Positions 14,348 to 22,263 of a stretch of 34,293 nt of DNA are shown here, one piece after another. Positions within the stretch are counted from its first letter, which is position 1. Every line of letters begins with the position of its first letter. The position numbers and the translations under genes are program-made. The notes under the pieces are model-generated. The model was not told the DNA's origin. It made no database searches and worked only from the letters and a program-made list of their open reading frames with translations. Origin of the DNA: Mobilitalea sp. (GTDB lineage Bacteria > Bacillota_A > Clostridia > Lachnospirales > Lachnospiraceae); NCBI GenBank assembly GCA_029974875.1, contig JARKQP010000543.1, positions 1-34,293 of the forward strand. The letters are read 5' to 3'.

Positions 14348-15832
14348 TTAATCTTCCTCCGATAATCCAGATGCCAGTATAAGAACCTGCTCCTGGCTAA
14401 ATTCTTTTCTTTTTAGTTCCCCCGAAAGCTCCCCGTCATACAAAACTATAATCCGGTCTGACATTCCTAACATTTCCTCCATATCGGAGGATATCATTAA
14501 GATGCTCTTACCCTGATTTGCCAACTCATTCATTAATATATAAATCTCCTGCTTTGCACCAACATCAATTCCTCTGGTAGGTTCATCAAATATCAGGATA
14601 TCCAAATCTGCTGCCAGTTCCTTAGCCAGAACCACTTTTTGTTGATTACCTCCGGACAAATTCTGAACCATCTGATTGGGGTTTGTAATCTTGATTTTAA
14701 GGCGTTTGACATATTTATCAACCAATTCTTGCTCTTTTCTCTTGCTTGTCCAAAACCAGGTACCCAATTGCTTTACACTTGCCATTGCAATATTGAAACC
14801 AACGGATTGCTCCAGGATACAGCCTAATTGCTTACGATCCTCTGGAATTAATCCAATACCATACCTAAGGGCATCATATGGAGTATTAATCCTGGCCTCC
14901 TTATGATTGATTTTAATTTTTCCATGAGTGGGCTTTACAACACCGAAGATCATTTGTGCCAGCTCGGTCCGTCCCGAACCAACCAGTCCTGCTACACCTA
15001 ATATTTCACCCTTACGTAGCTGAAAGCTAATATCACTATCACCATTACCACAGAGTTTCTCGACTTCTAAAACCACTTCACCTGGATCTTTCTCCCTTCT
15101 TGGATATTCCTCACTAAGTTTTCTTCCTACCATCAAAGAAACTAGTTCCTGACGGTTAGTCTCTTTTGTATTTAAGGTCTGTATGTATTGACCATCTCTC
15201 AATACCGTTACCCGGTCAGCGAGACGGAAGATTTCATCCATGCGATGAGAAATGTATATGATAGTGACCCCTTCACTTTTTAATCTTTCTACAATATGAA
15301 ACATCAACTCTACCTCGCTATTGGATAGAGGCGCTGTTGGTTCATCCATTATAAGAACCTTAACTTTTCTTGATATTGCCTTACATATCTCTACGATCTG
15401 CTTCTTAGCCGGAGATAACGTACCCACGATATCTTCCGCCTTCATATTAAACCCATATTCTTGGAAAAGCTTTGTTGCCATTTTTACAATTGTTTTTGTA
15501 GAAAATGATCTCCCCTGCCTTTCTCCAATATAAATATTTTCTGCACAGGATAGTGAATCCACTAAATTAAACTCTTGATAAATTACCTCGATTCCATTTT
15601 GTTTTGACAAAATTGGATTCATCTGAGAAAATTCCTTATTATGAATTGCGATGGTACCCTGATCAGGTACCACCGCTCCGGAAATAATTTTTATCAAGGT
15701 GGATTTACCAGCCCCATTTTCACCTAAAAGCGCATGAATTTCCCCTTTTATAAAATTGACTGAAATATCATCAAGTGCTTTTACTCCAGGATATGCTTTT
15801 GATATTGATCTGAGCGATAAAATTGATTCCAC
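14348..15832 (-). CDS. CUT2 ABC importer ATPase (RbsA/MglA type), locus B
   Basis: A 494-residue double ATPase. N-terminal domain: Walker A GENGAGKSTLIK, LSPAKKQIVEICK, Walker B VLIMDEPTAPLS and YISHRMDEI. C-terminal domain: the family's GLVGSGRTEL, signature LSGGNQQKV and ILIFDEPTRGID. All catalytic elements of a normal RbsA are present. It is strongly similar to the ATPase at 4147-5619, so the two loci are paralogous. The start is a GTG, with AAGGA about nine bases upstream; 24 bases separate it from the binding-protein stop. Confidence 0.92.
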   Translation of the reverse strand: MESILSLRSISKAYPGVKALDDISVNFIKGEIHALLGENGAGKSTLIKIISGAVVPDQGTIAIHNKEFSQMNPILSKQNGIEVIYQEFNLVDSLSCAENIYIGERQGRSFSTKTIVKMATKLFQEYGFNMKAEDIVGTLSPAKKQIVEICKAISRKVKVLIMDEPTAPLSNSEVELMFHIVERLKSEGVTIIYISHRMDEIFRLADRVTVLRDGQYIQTLNTKETNRQELVSLMVGRKLSEEYPRREKDPGEVVLEVEKLCGNGDSDISFQLRKGEILGVAGLVGSGRTELAQMIFGVVKPTHGKIKINHKEARINTPYDALRYGIGLIPEDRKQLGCILEQSVGFNIAMASVKQLGTWFWTSKRKEQELVDKYVKRLKIKITNPNQMVQNLSGGNQQKVVLAKELAADLDILIFDEPTRGIDVGAKQEIYILMNELANQGKSILMISSDMEEMLGMSDRIIVLYDGELSGELKRKEFSQEQVLILASGLSEED

Positions 15833-15856
15833 GTTATATTTCCTTCCATTCTTGGA

Positions 15857-17020
15857 TTATTCAGCTGATACAGAGCCAACATTATTAACTTCATCACGAA
15901 CTATTTCACCGTCTTTGCAATATACCTTTGCTATTGCATCCCAGGTTTCCTTTTCAAATTGCCCATCTGTAAATACTTTATTAGCAAGATCCGCCATAGC
16001 CCCGGGCAGGTCTCCTCCGCCAAATGCTACAGCACCACGGAAAATGCCCTTCCCCTGATCTGCATCCTTGATATAATCACCTTCGCTTCCAATCACACCA
16101 CAACCGAAGATGGCATATGCCCCAAGCTCTTCGCTACTTGCTCCGCTGTCAAGAACTGCCTGATTCGCTCCGCAGCCTCCATCAGAAGCATACGCTAAAA
16201 CAAGTCTCACCTTTGGATTGGTAGTCATAATATTTTGCATTGCTGTCTGCCCAGCTTGAAACATTTCGGCATCAGTAGAAGAAACAATCTTAACAGCAGG
16301 GCAATAAGCCGGGTTAGCTACTTTACCACTCTCTTCTACAATATTACCTGATGCATCAACATAATCACCTGATGCATTTTTCAGGTATGGTTCAGTAATT
16401 GACACAATACCATTCGTTCGATCTACAGCATCCTGATTTTGGCTTGAAGTTAAGACCGCCGTTTCAATACTCTTCTCTGCAGCTCCTGGATAGTTTTGAT
16501 CTATCCATTCCTTTGCCATCAAGCTGCAATAGCATCCAACCAAATATTGATTTACTGTCGCCATAGTATCATATGAATCACTGTCACTCATGGAAGTGCC
16601 ATTTACCACCACTTTAATTCCAGATTGTCTTGCCTGTTTTAATACTTCAACAACGGTGGAAGCTTCTACAGGCATAACGACAAGCATTACCGCCCCCATC
16701 GTTATGTAATTTTGAATCTGTGTCACTTGTTTATTTGCATCTTGGTCTGCGCTTGCTATCTCAACAGGAGCAATACCGGCAAAGGTATTCTTCATAGCGT
16801 CGCTGATACCAAGCATCAATGGATTATCCAAGCTCGGCAGGCAGATTGCTATTAACCCCTCACTTCTGTCTGTTGCAGCATCCTTAGAATCTGCGTCTGT
16901 CGTTAAAAATGTGTCTGATGTTGTTTCAGTCCCCCCAGTTGCATCCGTTGGCGCTTTTCCACATGCTGTAAGTGAAAATATGAAACAGATTGCAAGTAAA
17001 ATTGATAATACTTTCTTCAT
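15857..17020 (-). CDS. CUT2 substrate-binding lipoprotein, locus B
   Basis: A 387-residue lipoprotein (signal peptide, lipobox SLTAC, Cys20) of the Peripla_BP_4 type with segments such as GLIAICLPSLDNPLMLGISD, AVMLVVMPVEAST and GIKVVVNGTS. It is 37 residues longer than the locus A protein. Part of the difference is an insert containing SGDYVDASGNIVEESGKV, a Ser/Gly/Asp-rich loop with an internal near-repeat. GGAGG precedes the ATG, and a credible promoter lies about 60 bases upstream. It is the first gene of the binding protein-ATPase-permease operon. The differing insert may mean a different ligand from that of locus A. Confidence 0.9.
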   Translation of the reverse strand: MKKVLSILLAICFIFSLTACGKAPTDATGGTETTSDTFLTTDADSKDAATDRSEGLIAICLPSLDNPLMLGISDAMKNTFAGIAPVEIASADQDANKQVTQIQNYITMGAVMLVVMPVEASTVVEVLKQARQSGIKVVVNGTSMSDSDSYDTMATVNQYLVGCYCSLMAKEWIDQNYPGAAEKSIETAVLTSSQNQDAVDRTNGIVSITEPYLKNASGDYVDASGNIVEESGKVANPAYCPAVKIVSSTDAEMFQAGQTAMQNIMTTNPKVRLVLAYASDGGCGANQAVLDSGASSEELGAYAIFGCGVIGSEGDYIKDADQGKGIFRGAVAFGGGDLPGAMADLANKVFTDGQFEKETWDAIAKVYCKDGEIVRDEVNNVGSVSAE

Positions 17021-17078
17021 TACATCTATTCCTCCTTATCATTGTAGGCACTCTGTATATTTTGCCTCTATAACAATC

Positions 17079-17153
17079 ATTATATTTATAATTTTGTACC
17101 AATCAATTCCACTTGTCCCCTATGGTATTCCAAAATGGGATAGTAGCCCATAG
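17079..17153 (-). promoter_or_regulatory. Promoter and upstream dyad of the locus B operon
   Basis: Reading leftwards, TTGATT (17106-17101) and TATAAT (17084-17079) are 16 bases apart. Just upstream, 17120-17153 holds a dyad with CTATGG and CCATAG ends and a partly symmetric centre (ATTCCAAAATGGGAT), a plausible activator or repressor site. The regulator is not known; the LysR protein and the YesN-type regulator are candidates. Confidence 0.55.
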
Positions 17154-17176
17154 AAATCAGCGCAGGGCCTTTTCAA

Positions 17177-17250
17177 TGAAATAAGAAAGGCATAAGCCAC
17201 AATCGAATGAAACCTTTTTATTGGTTACATTGCTATTGTGTCCTATGCCT
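17177..17250 (-). terminator. Terminator of the ABC exporter operon
   Basis: On the leftward strand, arms at 17250-17235 (AGGCATAGGACACAAT) and 17203-17188 (ATTGTGGCTTATGCCT) pair at 14 of 16 positions and are followed by a T-rich stretch at 17187-17177. It lies 53 bases after the exporter stop codon. Confidence 0.75.
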
Positions 17251-17303
17251 CTCCTCTTACTACATTCTATTAATTTGATCTTTGCCTAAGCGCTTCCCTT
17301 ATT

Positions 17304-19133
17304 CTAATTTGCTTTCCTCAAAAAATCAAACTGCGACATATAAAGCTGATAATATTCTCCCCTAAGGTCCAGCAACTCATCATGGCTGCCCTTCTCCAGG
17401 ATTCCCCCTTTATCCACATACATAATACAATCCGCATTCTTAATGGTAGACAGCCGGTGGGCGATAATGAAGGAGGTTCTGCCCTCCAGCAGGCGGTTCA
17501 ACCCCTTTTGCAGCAATATCTCCGTTTCTGTATCTATACTGGAGGTCGCCTCATCCAGAATCAAAATCTTAGGATCAGCCAACAATGCCCTGGCAAAGGA
17601 TATCAGCTGCCGTTGTCCGGCAGAAAGGCGGCTTCCGCGTTCATTTACCTCCGTATAATAGCCCTGGTCCATCTCCATGATAAAGTCATGGGCACACACC
17701 GTCTTGGCGGCGGCGATTACCTGGTCATCCGCAGCCTTTAGGTTACCATATCTGATATTATCCATAATCGTACCTGCGAAGATGAAGCTGTCCTGCATCA
17801 TAATCCCCATCTGGCTTCGCAGGGAACGGATGGTGACCGTAGAGATATCCACACCATCAATCAGCACCTGGCCGGAGTCCACATTGTAGAACCGGCTGAT
17901 CAGGTTCACAATCGTAGACTTACCGGCTCCGGTAGGCCCTACAATGGCATAGGTTTCGCCCTGCTTCACCTGAAAGTTGATATGGTCCAGAATCCGGTGC
18001 CCTTCTTCATAGCTAAAGCACACCTCCCTAAATTCCACATCCCCGTTAATAAGCGGCATGTCCACAGCGCCCTGCACATCCTTGACCAGCACCGGCTCGT
18101 CGATGGTCTCAAAGATACGCTCCAGATAGGAGATGGCTGTCAGCAGGGAGTTATAAAAGCCTGCCAGGGTATTGATGGGTGCCCAGAACCGTCCGATGTA
18201 AGCCGTAAATGCAATCAGCACGCCCACCGTCAGAGTAGCATTTGGCGCCAGAATCCAACGGATACCCAGCACATAGATAAAGGATGTGGTGATGGCAGAT
18301 ATTATGTCCACGCTGGGACCCATGGTGAAATTAAAGGCAACAGCCCTCATCCAGGATTTCCGGTAGCCCTTGCTCAGATGATTAAAGATACCCGTATTTT
18401 CCTCCTCACGGACAAAGGACTGGGTGACCCGGATCCCATTGATGCTCTCAGCGATATAGGCATTAAGGTTGGACTGCTTGTTGGACTGGATCTGCCATGC
18501 CTTACGCTGCTTTTTCTTAATCAGCACTATTACAACTGCCAGCAGGGGCAGGCCGCACAAGCATACCAGGGTCAGCCTGGCATCACAGATCAGCATAAAT
18601 ATCAGGATAAAGAACAGGTTACACAAATCTGTAATGGTGTTAACAATACCATTGCTTAGCAGGTCGCTTAAGCTGTTCACATAATTGACCACCCGCACCT
18701 GGATCTTTCCATGGGGCCGGTCATCGTAATAGGAAAAGGGCAACTCCTGCAAATGCCTGAAAATATCAGAACGGATTGTATGTATAATATTCTGCCCAAT
18801 GCTGCTCATAGTCTTGATCCTCGTCCGCAGGCTGACAGCAGAGAATACTGCCACCAGCAGAGTCAGACCGCTCACCAGAAGTATTTTGCCCATATCCTTC
18901 TCAGGAATATAATAATCCATAATCCTCTGGAAGAAGAGGGGAATCACCATGGTAGCGGCGGAGGAGGCCAGCATCAGGATGATGATACCAATCATTTTCT
19001 TCTTATGGGGAGCGATGTATCCGGCAAGGCGTTTCAGCTGGTTTACATCAAAGCTGTCCTCCAGAACTTCATCCATATCATAGCGGTTACGTGCCATGTT
19101 GATGTCCATGCTCTTTACTGCACAAATTGCCAT
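17304..19133 (-). CDS. ABC exporter half-transporter, consensus subunit
   Basis: A type IV exporter half (about 609 residues): six hydrophobic helices in the first 320 residues, then one ATPase domain. All its motifs are usable: Walker A VGPTGAGKSTIVN, signature LSAGQRQL, Walker B ILILDEATSSID and switch His in IIAHRLST. Together with the gene at 19211-20980 it forms a heterodimer of the BmrC/BmrD or TM287/288 kind, exporting drugs or lipid-like compounds. The start is uncertain: ATGs at 19133, 19109 and 19097 are possible, and a 10-residue frame with its own ribosome binding site (19115-19147) overlaps the first and ends five bases before the second, suggesting coupled re-initiation. The product begins 77 bases after the partner gene. 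Confidence 0.9.
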   Translation of the reverse strand: MAICAVKSMDINMARNRYDMDEVLEDSFDVNQLKRLAGYIAPHKKKMIGIIILMLASSAATMVIPLFFQRIMDYYIPEKDMGKILLVSGLTLLVAVFSAVSLRTRIKTMSSIGQNIIHTIRSDIFRHLQELPFSYYDDRPHGKIQVRVVNYVNSLSDLLSNGIVNTITDLCNLFFILIFMLICDARLTLVCLCGLPLLAVVIVLIKKKQRKAWQIQSNKQSNLNAYIAESINGIRVTQSFVREEENTGIFNHLSKGYRKSWMRAVAFNFTMGPSVDIISAITTSFIYVLGIRWILAPNATLTVGVLIAFTAYIGRFWAPINTLAGFYNSLLTAISYLERIFETIDEPVLVKDVQGAVDMPLINGDVEFREVCFSYEEGHRILDHINFQVKQGETYAIVGPTGAGKSTIVNLISRFYNVDSGQVLIDGVDISTVTIRSLRSQMGIMMQDSFIFAGTIMDNIRYGNLKAADDQVIAAAKTVCAHDFIMEMDQGYYTEVNERGSRLSAGQRQLISFARALLADPKILILDEATSSIDTETEILLQKGLNRLLEGRTSFIIAHRLSTIKNADCIMYVDKGGILEKGSHDELLDLRGEYYQLYMSQFDFLRKAN

Positions 19134-19147
19134 AAAAGTGCCAGCAT
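19115..19147 (-). CDS. Short upstream reading frame before the exporter gene
   Basis: ATG CTG GCA ... TAA encodes MLALLWQFVQ. A GGGGGG block nine bases upstream could serve as ribosome binding site. The frame overlaps the 19133 ATG of the exporter in another register and stops just before the ATG at 19109. It may set the translation start or level of the exporter; the peptide itself probably has no function. Confidence 0.35.
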   Translation of the reverse strand: MLALLWQFVQ

Positions 19148-19210
19148 GGACCCGATCCCCCCTTCGTTAATTAATTTTATTTCTTTCAATCTGTGTTTCC
19201 TCCTTCTTAC

Positions 19211-20980
19211 TTATGCAAAGCTGCGCTGCCTCTTCTCCTCATCCCTCAGCAGCTCATAGGGAATCTCACCGTATTGGTTACGGAAGGCCTTGGCATAATA
19301 ACCTCCGGCAGCTACCAGGGAGTCATGGGTTCCCTGCTCAATAATGCGGCCATTGTTCATGACCAGGACCAGATCCGCATCCTTGATCGAAGAGATGCGA
19401 TAGGCGATGATGAACTTAGTACAGTCCTTCTTGATGGTCTTTAGCTGATTCTGGATATAGCTTTCCGTCTCCATATCCACGGCTGAGGTGGTATCATCCA
19501 GTATCAGGATGGACGGATCCTTCAGCAAGGCCCTCGCCAGGGAGATACGCTGCTTCTGACCGCCGGACAGACCCACGCCCCGCTCACCTACGATGGTATC
19601 ATAGCCCTCCGGCAGGTTCATGATAAAGTGGTTGGCATCCGCCATAATGGCGGCCTTCTTCACTTCCTCAAAGGTACAGCTTGGACGCCCGTAGGCGATA
19701 TTACCCTCAATGGTGTCGGAGAACAGGAATACATCCTGCATCGCCATGCCGATATTGTCGCGCATATTGTATAGGTCATAATCCTTAACATTGACACCGT
19801 CCAGCAGTACCTCGCCGGAGGTGGTATCGTAAAAACGGCAGAGAAGGTTCATCAGGGTGGACTTCCCGGAACCGGTGGAACCGATAATGCCCACAGTCTG
19901 GCCGGCCTTTACCTTGAAATTAATGTCCATGACGATATCCTCATCATCCGCACGGTAGGATACATTACGAAATTCCACACTTCCCTTCAGCCTCTCGTAT
20001 ACAACGCCGGCATTGGGCGAGTATACCTTCGGCTCCTCGCTGTAGGTGGCATAAATTTTCTCCACCGAGGTAGAGAAGTTCTGGATATCATTGATCCACC
20101 AGCCAGCCATACGCAGGGGGGTATTCAGCATCCACAGGTAGCCGTTGACCTTTACCAGGTCTCCCAAGGTAATCTCCCCTTGGATGGCCATATAACCTCC
20201 ATAGACCATCAGCACAATGGTGAGGGCATAGGAGAGGATTTCAAAAACCGGCACATACTTCATCCATATCCTGGAGGCGCTGATCTGGGCATCGCGGAAT
20301 TTATTATTTTCCTTATTGAATTTCTCGATCTCATAATCTTCCTTGGCAAATGCCTTCACTACCCGGTTGCCGCTGACATTTTCCTGGACAAATGCATTCA
20401 GGGACGAGAAGCAGTTCCTGTTGCGCTGGAAGGCAGGCCTTACCTCCTTCGACTGCCGGTAAGTGGCAAGGGCGGTGAAGGGCAGTACTACCAGCATGCA
20501 CAGGGCCAGCTTGGTGCTGACCGTAAAGACCATCAGCAGCGCAAAGATGAAGAGCAATACGCTCTGGTAAACTATGTAGATAACAAGTGCCACGAAATGC
20601 CTGATCGCATCCATATCACCAGTCTGGCGGCTCATCAGGTCGCCGGTCCGCTTCTTATTATAGAACGCAAAATCCTCCTGCAAAAGCTTGCGGTATACCT
20701 TGCCCCGCATATCGTAGAGCATGCCCTGGGATGCGGTTTCAAACACGATCTGGTACAGGAACCGCAGTATACCGATAGCCAGGGTCACCCCCAGCAGGCA
20801 GAGGATGAGCTTGGGCAGTATGCTATAGTTACCATCCTTTATGACATCATCCACGATGATACCCGCAATATAGGGATTGACAATGGAAAGCGCTGCGACA
20901 ACTGTGGTCAGAGCCAGACCCAGAACCATCAATTTGCGGTATTTTTTCAAGAAGGAATAGAACCATTTCATTGGTGTCAT
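19211..20980 (-). CDS. ABC exporter half-transporter, degenerate-site subunit
   Basis: A 589-residue half-transporter with six helices and an ATPase domain. Walker A GSTGSGKSTLMN and signature LSGGQKQR are normal. The catalytic Glu after Walker B is Asp (ILILDDTTSAVD), and the switch His is Tyr (IIAYRISS). The ATP site built from these residues cannot hydrolyse well, so only the site completed by this subunit's intact signature and the partner's Walker motifs is fully active, as in known heterodimeric exporters. The ATG at 20980 is chosen because GGAGG lies seven bases upstream; a longer frame to 21049 has no such signal. It is the first gene of the pair and is divergent from an AraC-type regulator. 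Confidence 0.91.
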   Translation of the reverse strand: MTPMKWFYSFLKKYRKLMVLGLALTTVVAALSIVNPYIAGIIVDDVIKDGNYSILPKLILCLLGVTLAIGILRFLYQIVFETASQGMLYDMRGKVYRKLLQEDFAFYNKKRTGDLMSRQTGDMDAIRHFVALVIYIVYQSVLLFIFALLMVFTVSTKLALCMLVVLPFTALATYRQSKEVRPAFQRNRNCFSSLNAFVQENVSGNRVVKAFAKEDYEIEKFNKENNKFRDAQISASRIWMKYVPVFEILSYALTIVLMVYGGYMAIQGEITLGDLVKVNGYLWMLNTPLRMAGWWINDIQNFSTSVEKIYATYSEEPKVYSPNAGVVYERLKGSVEFRNVSYRADDEDIVMDINFKVKAGQTVGIIGSTGSGKSTLMNLLCRFYDTTSGEVLLDGVNVKDYDLYNMRDNIGMAMQDVFLFSDTIEGNIAYGRPSCTFEEVKKAAIMADANHFIMNLPEGYDTIVGERGVGLSGGQKQRISLARALLKDPSILILDDTTSAVDMETESYIQNQLKTIKKDCTKFIIAYRISSIKDADLVLVMNNGRIIEQGTHDSLVAAGGYYAKAFRNQYGEIPYELLRDEEKRQRSFA

Positions 20981-21172
20981 AAGACTACCTCCGTATCTAA
21001 AATAAAAGTAAGTATGCTTTACAATATACTCTGCGCTCCCTGGAAACAAAATGGAGTATCTTGCACCGTTGATGTATTATCTTATAAAATTCATTTACTT
21101 TTGCACTGTGAACCATTAGAATAGTGAGTAGTAGGTTAATGATGCAGCGAATCGGGAGAGACAGGAAATTCT

Positions 21173-22024
21173 ATGTGTACGGAAATAAAATCAAAATTAA
21201 TAGATGAGCTGGATCCCACCTTTTTGTTTACTTGGAAGGGGATCCGGCAGAAGGACGAGGGCGCTTACCACAGCCATGATTTTCCTGAGATGGCATTTAT
21301 CATGTCGGGAAATGGTAGGTACCGGATTGAGGATTGTATCTACGAGGTGACAGAGGGGGATTTGCTTATTATGAATCCCGGAATAAAGCACCAGGCGCTA
21401 TTGTTAGAGGGAAATGAGCTTCTTGCCACAGAGTTCTTCGTAGGATTTTCGAATATCCATCTTAAGGGACAGCCTGAGAACCATCTGCCTTTGCCGGATG
21501 GGGGACATATCCTGCACACTACAGGGGAGCTTCGTCAAAAGCTATTTAAAATCTGTTCCTCCATGGTGTCAGAAAACGCAGTGTACCGGGAGGGCCGCTA
21601 CTTTATGCTGAAGTCATATCTGATGCAGATGATACTCTTAGTAGCAAGGGAGCAGTGCGAACCGGTAATGACCAGCTCCGGCTGTACCTTTGAATCCTCC
21701 AATAAAAAATATGTGGTGGAGCAGATAATAAGCTATTTTGAGGATCATTATAATGATAAGGTATCCTTGGACCAGATCGCTGAAAACATGTATCTGAGCC
21801 CCTTCTATATCTCCAAGATATTTAAAAGCGAGACAGGGGATACTCCCATCCGCCATCTGATCAATATCCGCCTGGAGAAAGCGCGGGAGCTGCTGGAGAA
21901 CGGCTGGGGCGGCAGCATCCAGGAGATCGCTGCCAGCGTAGGGTATGACGATGCCTATCATTTTAGCAAGTTATTCAAAAAGCGCTATGGGACATCGCCT
22001 TCGCAGGTGAAGAAGAAGGCATAG
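21173..22024 (+). CDS. AraC-family regulator with cupin sensor domain
   Basis: A 283-residue protein: an N-terminal cupin-like sensor (HSHDFPEMAFIMSGNGRYRI, then EGDLLIMNPGIKHQALL) and a C-terminal pair of helix-turn-helix motifs (SLDQIAENMYLSPFYISKIF and GSIQEIAASVGYDDAYHFSK, then FKKRYGTSPSQVKKK). AGGA is seven bases before the ATG. It is divergent from the ABC exporter pair, with about 190 bases between the start codons, and probably controls the pair in response to the exported compound or a related sugar-like or lipid-like signal. This gene order (AraC regulator plus two exporter halves) recurs in clostridia, as far as I recall. Confidence 0.91.
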   Translation: MCTEIKSKLIDELDPTFLFTWKGIRQKDEGAYHSHDFPEMAFIMSGNGRYRIEDCIYEVTEGDLLIMNPGIKHQALLLEGNELLATEFFVGFSNIHLKGQPENHLPLPDGGHILHTTGELRQKLFKICSSMVSENAVYREGRYFMLKSYLMQMILLVAREQCEPVMTSSGCTFESSNKKYVVEQIISYFEDHYNDKVSLDQIAENMYLSPFYISKIFKSETGDTPIRHLINIRLEKARELLENGWGGSIQEIAASVGYDDAYHFSKLFKKRYGTSPSQVKKKA

Positions 22025-22180
22025 AAAACACTTAGATAAATCCGCTGCGTTGGATCGTTCTATACCTCGGCCACCGGGGCTAATTTCTCCGATGATGAAA
22101 CCGGCTTATACGGACAATCCCCTCTATATATCTTTGGACTATATAGCAACGAAATAGACGAACAAAATTTATAAAGAACT

Positions 22181-22240
22181 TAAGGGATGTGACCCAAACA
22201 GTTAATCTATAACTATTTGAGCCGCATCCCTTATTAATTT
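22181..22240. terminator. Shared terminator between AraC gene and ileS
   Basis: A 24-base arm starting TAAGGGATG (22181) pairs with one ending CATCCCTTA (22233) at 20 of 24 positions. A/T-rich tails are present on both sides (TTATTAATTTAATT to the right, TTAAGTTCTTTAT reading leftwards). It can stop both the rightward AraC transcript and the leftward ileS transcript. The remaining 22025-22180 holds no gene I can support. Confidence 0.75.
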
Positions 22241-22263
22241 AATTAGCAGAAAATTTTATATTT

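Noticed and set aside
17982..18659. Rightward reading frame of 225 codons opposite the other exporter gene
   Set aside because: Same reason: a shadow of a well-supported gene, without ribosome binding site or domain.
20180..21124. Long rightward reading frame (314 codons) opposite the exporter gene
   Set aside because: Antisense shadow of the ABC exporter gene; His- and Gln-rich composition arises from the opposite strand and no domain is visible.
22040..22174. 44 open codons with a protein-like sequence (for example DDETGLYGQSPLYIFGLY) right after the AraC gene
   Set aside because: No start codon or ribosome binding site, no family recognised, and an open stretch of this length is not rare by chance; possibly a decayed gene end but not supportable.
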